Part shown: one piece after another, positions 60,620 through 64,000 of the stretch
Layout of the letters: every line of letters begins with the position of its first letter
How positions within the stretch are numbered: position 1 is the first letter of the stretch
Made by a program: the position numbers and the translations under genes
Notes under the pieces: model-generated
The model's database searches: none
The model's input: the letters and a program-made list of their open reading frames with translations, nothing else
What the model was told of the DNA's origin: nothing
From: Variimorphobacter saccharofermentans
GTDB lineage: Bacteria > Bacillota > Clostridia > Lachnospirales > Lachnospiraceae
DNA: 64,000 nucleotides
Assembly: GCF_014174405.1 (NCBI RefSeq)
Contig: NZ_JACEGA010000001.1
Span: 2,892,501 to 2,956,500 of the forward strand
Reading direction: 5' to 3'

Positions 60620-61312
60620 CTATTCGTGTCTCGGGTCGATAATCTTCACAGCATCCGCAACACGTCCATATTGACCTTTGGACTTTTCATATGCGGTGTT
60701 TGGATCATCGCCTTTTTTGATGAAATCCATCATTTTGCCAAGGCTCACGAATTGATATCCGATAATTTCATTATCAGCATCAAGAGCGATACCGGTTACA
60801 TAACCTTCTGCCATCTCAAGATAACGAGGTCCTTTTGCAAGTGTTCCGTACATGGTACCAACCTGGCTGCGAAGTCCTTTTCCTAAATCCTCTAAACCAG
60901 CACCAATCGGAAGACCGTCCTCAGAGAATGCACTCTGTGTTCTTCCGTAAACGATTTGTAAGAAAAGCTCTCTCATTGCTGTATTAATAGCATCACATAC
61001 TAAGTCTGTGTTCAATGCCTCAAGAATAGTTCTACCTGGTAATATCTCTGCTGCCATCGCTGCGGAGTGTGTCATACCGGAGCAGCCTACTGTCTCTACT
61101 AATGCTTCCTGAATGATACCGTCCTTAACATTCAATGTTAATTTACAGGTACCTTGTTGCGGTGCACACCAGCCAATTCCATGTGTTAAGCCGGAGATAT
61201 CTGTAACTTCCTTTGCCTTTACCCATTTTGCTTCTTCCGGAATAGGTGCAGCGCCATGGTTTACGCCCTGTGCAACCGGACACATCGTTTTTACTTCATG
61301 TGAATAAATCAT
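60620..61312 (-). CDS. NifU/IscU-like iron-sulfur scaffold-type protein
   Basis: A 230-residue protein whose first 125 residues resemble the IscU/SufU/NifU scaffold fold. Cys49 (GWCAPQQGTC) and Cys77 (VGCSGMTHSAAMAAEI) fall where the first two cluster ligands usually lie; Cys11, Cys56 and Cys106 are also present, but the usual third ligand position is not obvious. The last 80 residues (EMAEGYVTGIALDADNEIIGYQFV) are an extra domain. The ATG at 61312 follows AAGGAG; a 20-residue extension is unsupported. It is co-transcribed with the GGGtGRT gene. Ordinary scaffold activity is doubtful. Confidence 0.85.
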   Translation of the reverse strand: MIYSHEVKTMCPVAQGVNHGAAPIPEEAKWVKAKEVTDISGLTHGIGWCAPQQGTCKLTLNVKDGIIQEALVETVGCSGMTHSAAMAAEILPGRTILEALNTDLVCDAINTAMRELFLQIVYGRTQSAFSEDGLPIGAGLEDLGKGLRSQVGTMYGTLAKGPRYLEMAEGYVTGIALDADNEIIGYQFVSLGKMMDFIKKGDDPNTAYEKSKGQYGRVADAVKIIDPRHE

Positions 61313-61520
61313 GTTGTTAAAACTCCTTTCAATATACATAGTATCGTATTTCATTTTCTCTATTCGTTGCAAGAGAAAGCTTTACCCTTCACTTACAGTA
61401 AAGATAATGCATTCCTACGAAATAACACTTTATTGTTATTTACTTAACATATTTTCGCATAAAACTACCAATAAGTCCATAGTTTTTTTAGCAAAAGTTC
61501 TCTGTATTTACGGCAAGAAA

Positions 61521-62189
61521 TTAATACTTTCCTACAATTTCTCCGGCTGTTTTATATATGCTCCTCTCCGGTACAAAGCCTCTCACCATAGAAAGGGGAT
61601 AGATATTCGCATTTCTTCCTATGACAGTTCCGGGATTCAGTACACTGTTGCAACCTACTTCCACATAGTCACCCAGAATAGCACCGAATTTCTTCAGGCC
61701 TGTCTCAAGCTTTAGCTCTCCGGCTTTTACAGTAACCGGAGTCTTATCTGACTTCACATTGGAAGTAATGGATCCCGCTCCCATATGGGACTTGAAGCCC
61801 AGTACGGAATCTCCAACATAATTATAATGGGGTACCTGAACCTTATTGAACAGGATCACATTCTTTAGCTCAGTTGAATTGCCAACCACTGCACCTTCCC
61901 CCACAATGGCGCTGCCTCGAATAAAGGCACAATGCCTTACCTCTGCATCCTTACCGATAATTGCGGGTCCATTAATACAAGCGGTAGGGGCTACCTTGGC
62001 GGATTTGGCAATCCAGATATCCTCACCAACTTTATCATACTCATCAGCCGGTAAAGTGGCACCAATTGTGATAATTCCGTTCTTAATTTTGCTTAGTACC
62101 TCCCATGGATAGATGCAGCCTTCGAATAAATCCGCTGCAATGGTTTCCTTCAAATCAAATAATGACTTAATCATAAGCTGTTCCGACAT
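61521..62189 (-). CDS. Left-handed beta-helix protein, UDP-GlcNAc pyrophosphorylase-like
   Basis: A 222-residue protein dominated by hexapeptide repeats (GPAIIGKDAEVRHCAFIRGSA, AIVGEGAVVGNST, CNSVLNPGTVIGRNANIYPL) that fold as a left-handed beta-helix. It looks like the C-terminal half of bifunctional GlmU-type or similar sugar-nucleotide enzymes, without a nucleotidyltransferase domain. Such stand-alone proteins could be acyltransferases. GFKSHMGAGSITSNVKSDK is the region that binds acetyl-CoA in GlmU relatives. The ATG at 62189 follows GGGGG. It sits 54 bases after a homocysteine methyltransferase gene. Confidence 0.82.
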   Translation of the reverse strand: MSEQLMIKSLFDLKETIAADLFEGCIYPWEVLSKIKNGIITIGATLPADEYDKVGEDIWIAKSAKVAPTACINGPAIIGKDAEVRHCAFIRGSAIVGEGAVVGNSTELKNVILFNKVQVPHYNYVGDSVLGFKSHMGAGSITSNVKSDKTPVTVKAGELKLETGLKKFGAILGDYVEVGCNSVLNPGTVIGRNANIYPLSMVRGFVPERSIYKTAGEIVGKY

Positions 62190-62243
62190 GTCGAATACCC
62201 CCTATAGTTTACTTATCGTTTATATTCATTAATTGTTGACTAC

Positions 62244-63161
62244 TCACAGTCTGCGTGCAATATGATCCATATGTCTGTGATCGGTGCCGCAGCATCCTCC
62301 GAAGATTTTTATATTGCTTATTGTACGTAATCTTATCATGTCTTCGGCTAAGGCTTCTGGTTCAGAGCTCTTCAAGTCTGTAGAATTATCTAATTCAGCA
62401 TATGACAAAGGAGAAGTATTAGCCTGTATTCCCAAAAAACGGCTTTGCACCACATCATTCCTATTATACGGCTGTGATAGCGCCTCGTAAAGAATATTCG
62501 GATGCACACAGTTTGTCATATAGCATATTGGCTTATTCTCTGTTTGGCTATCAATTTCCTGAATGGCATCTGAAATCCTTGTTCCATCGATCAGTTTACC
62601 ATCCTTTTGAATGGTAAAGCTGATGATATATGGTATACCCGTATCTGATATTACGTGAGCCATTCCTATGATCTCCGGTAAAGCAGGCATAATACCTGCA
62701 TATAGAAAGTCCACATTTGCTTTATGGAACAGATCGACCTGCCATTTGTGAAATTCAATTGCTTCTTTCGTTGACAGTGCACCCTCTCCAGTATATGCAT
62801 CTCCTTTACATCCAAGAAGTCCGCCTACATACATTTCTACGTCACTTTCTTTTTGTATGTTCTGAAGGAAGCTTGCATTATCCAGTATAATGGAAGAATC
62901 ACAGCCTGCTTTCTCAACACGTTCCCGATTGGCACGGCGAGTAGGTGTCGTAGCTAAAAACGGCAGATTATATTTCCGCGCAATCGTAATATACTCCTGC
63001 CATATCGCTTTCAAAGCAGATGCACCATCCGTATTATATATCATTTTCGCTAATGCAACATCTTTATCAAAATCCAAATGATATTCTCGCTTCAGCCTCT
63101 CACCAAGAGCGCCTTCCATTAATATGCTGGCATGTTGTTCAATGCAATCTACAAAACTCAT
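62244..63161 (-). CDS. Homocysteine S-methyltransferase family protein
   Basis: A 305-residue single-domain member of the homocysteine methyltransferase family. The zinc ligands are visible as the cysteine in MTNCVHPN (near residue 215) and the pair in GGCCGTDHRHM (near 292), and the opening LMEGALGERL takes the place of the usual DGGMGT. Homologues move methyl groups from S-methylmethionine, AdoMet or a cobalamin protein to homocysteine or another thiol. The altered N-terminal motif means the acceptor could differ. The ATG at 63161 follows GAGGAAA. It is the third protein with this domain in the window, away from the other two. Confidence 0.85.
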   Translation of the reverse strand: MSFVDCIEQHASILMEGALGERLKREYHLDFDKDVALAKMIYNTDGASALKAIWQEYITIARKYNLPFLATTPTRRANRERVEKAGCDSSIILDNASFLQNIQKESDVEMYVGGLLGCKGDAYTGEGALSTKEAIEFHKWQVDLFHKANVDFLYAGIMPALPEIIGMAHVISDTGIPYIISFTIQKDGKLIDGTRISDAIQEIDSQTENKPICYMTNCVHPNILYEALSQPYNRNDVVQSRFLGIQANTSPLSYAELDNSTDLKSSEPEALAEDMIRLRTISNIKIFGGCCGTDHRHMDHIARRL

Positions 63162-63371
63162 ATCGTTTTCCTCATCATTCGATAATTCAGCTTCATCCGA
63201 AAGTAAAATCGATAAGCAGCTTATATACTATTATATACTAATTACTCCGTCTCACCAAGAGCTAAATCCTCATAAGGATTGCGTAACTATACTGTAGGAA
63301 ATAGAGAGGCGGAGTTCACCAAAGATGTGTTTTAGAATTCACACCTATACTATACCTTTTTATATATTCTT

Positions 63372-64000
63372 TTACAAGCCCCATATATGGGCGTTAAACC
63401 ATGCATATTTCCTTACATCAGCACTCACACTATGGCTTATACTTTCCATATACTTACCCAGTTCATTACGTTTATTCTTCTCAGAACGAAGAACCTCCTC
63501 ACAGCTTATTATATCATTTTCTTCAGCTCCTGCAGCCTTTGTCTGCCTCCTCTGTTTTCTTACCAATTCCAGCATATCTCCACCATTATAATAATACGCT
63601 CTTAAATGTGCCATCTTATCTACACCCATCCTACTCCATCCCATTGGTCTTGAACTCATCCTTGAGGACAGCACATGACTGACATGGCCTTCTGCACTAC
63701 ATCCCACTATACCTTCTTTTTCTTCTAAACGAACTTTCACTGCAGACCAATTAGAGAGAATATATTCTTTACTCTCTTTGACTCTCTTTATGGTTGCTTC
63801 TCCGTCTGTAACCTTCAAAATCTTTTCTATCACTTTTTCGAATTCTCTCTTCGTCCCACTTCTCATCGTTTTATACATTTCCTGACGTGCTTCTTCAGCT
63901 GAATCCAGTAAATGTGATGTGGCTCGTATCATATACTTGCTTAAATGAAATTCATCCAGAACATAGGTAAGTCCGGCCAGTCTTCTTTTTCCTGCTTTTA
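63372..64000 (-). CDS. ISLre2-family transposase, cut by the window edge
   Basis: The C-terminal part (at least 209 residues) of a transposase of the ISLre2/UPF0236 family. Reading from the right edge the frame is open and runs KRRLAGLTYVLDEFHLSKYM into the rest. The family-typical segments VLDEFHLSKYM, EGHVSHVLSSRMSSRPMGWS and MAHLRAYYYNGGDML are all present. The stop is at 63372. The 5' end lies beyond 64000. No terminal repeat could be located on the left; a hairpin built on ACTCCG/CGGAGT near 63243-63316 may be related to the element's end. Confidence 0.88.
   Translation of the reverse strand, partial: KAGKRRLAGLTYVLDEFHLSKYMIRATSHLLDSAEEARQEMYKTMRSGTKREFEKVIEKILKVTDGEATIKRVKESKEYILSNWSAVKVRLEEKEGIVGCSAEGHVSHVLSSRMSSRPMGWSRMGVDKMAHLRAYYYNGGDMLELVRKQRRQTKAAGAEENDIISCEEVLRSEKNKRNELGKYMESISHSVSADVRKYAWFNAHIWGL

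Overview
The window is low-GC Gram-positive DNA with AT-rich gaps, strong GGAGG ribosome binding sites, and several TTG/GTG starts. It contains a T-box, an amidase, ABC-F and LytTR/DUF3021 loci, a very large 2-hydroxyacyl-CoA dehydratase activase, and a GGGtGRT/NifU-like pair. Together these point to a clostridial Lachnospiraceae-type anaerobe, of the Lachnoclostridium phytofermentans sort. That assignment is inference from gene content. I saw no rRNA, tRNA or CRISPR array.

Layout. 0-3.3 kb: an acetyltransferase, a membrane protein, IS4-family copy 1, and a 192-nt palindromic repeat. 3.3-9.5 kb: an amidase, a polar amino-acid ABC importer with an intercistronic terminator, and a DUF4153-type membrane protein. 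9.7-15 kb: two convergent NCS2 nucleobase permeases and an EF-G paralogue. 15.2-19.1 kb: a forward aromatic cluster (DAHP synthase, prephenate dehydrogenase, EPSP synthase). 19.1-23.2 kb: a LytTR/DUF3021-led ABC operon. 23.3-25 kb: tyrS with a tyrosine T-box. 25.1-28.7 kb: a heterodimeric ABC exporter. 28.9-33.4 kb: a nested palindrome downstream of the giant activase. 33.5-35.6 kb: small genes and the remnant of an ABC-F gene that still has a promoter, hairpin and start site. 35.6-40.6 kb: IS4 copy 2 and a two-component/ABC operon of bacitracin-export type. 40.7-44.9 kb: small genes, ddh, ilvC and ilvN. 45.2-51.9 kb: two glycosyltransferases, a second DUF4153-type protein, an HTH/DUF2975 pair, and an intact ABC-F gene with a long leader. 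51.9-56.2 kb: a methionine synthase lacking its reactivation domain, overlapping a homocysteine methyltransferase/MTHFR fusion. 56.6-59.6 kb: small membrane proteins, the second copy of the palindromic repeat, and a hairpin-rich gene-free stretch. 59.6-63.2 kb: GGGtGRT protein, NifU-like protein, a beta-helix protein and a third homocysteine methyltransferase. The right edge cuts an ISLre2-family transposase.

How the genes fit together. Amino-acid metabolism is prominent: shikimate/tyrosine, branched-chain, diaminopimelate and methionine pathways, with tyrS under a Tyr-specifier T-box. The most interesting material lies between genes: (i) two 190-nt palindromic elements with nearly identical cores but arms that differ between copies and remain paired within each copy; (ii) a 46-bp perfect palindrome enclosing a hairpin that is also present just outside it; (iii) a tandem array of Shine-Dalgarno/anti-Shine-Dalgarno hairpins in the ilvC leader; (iv) two ABC-F loci, one intact and one vestigial, each with a hairpin plus U-run between promoter and start codon.
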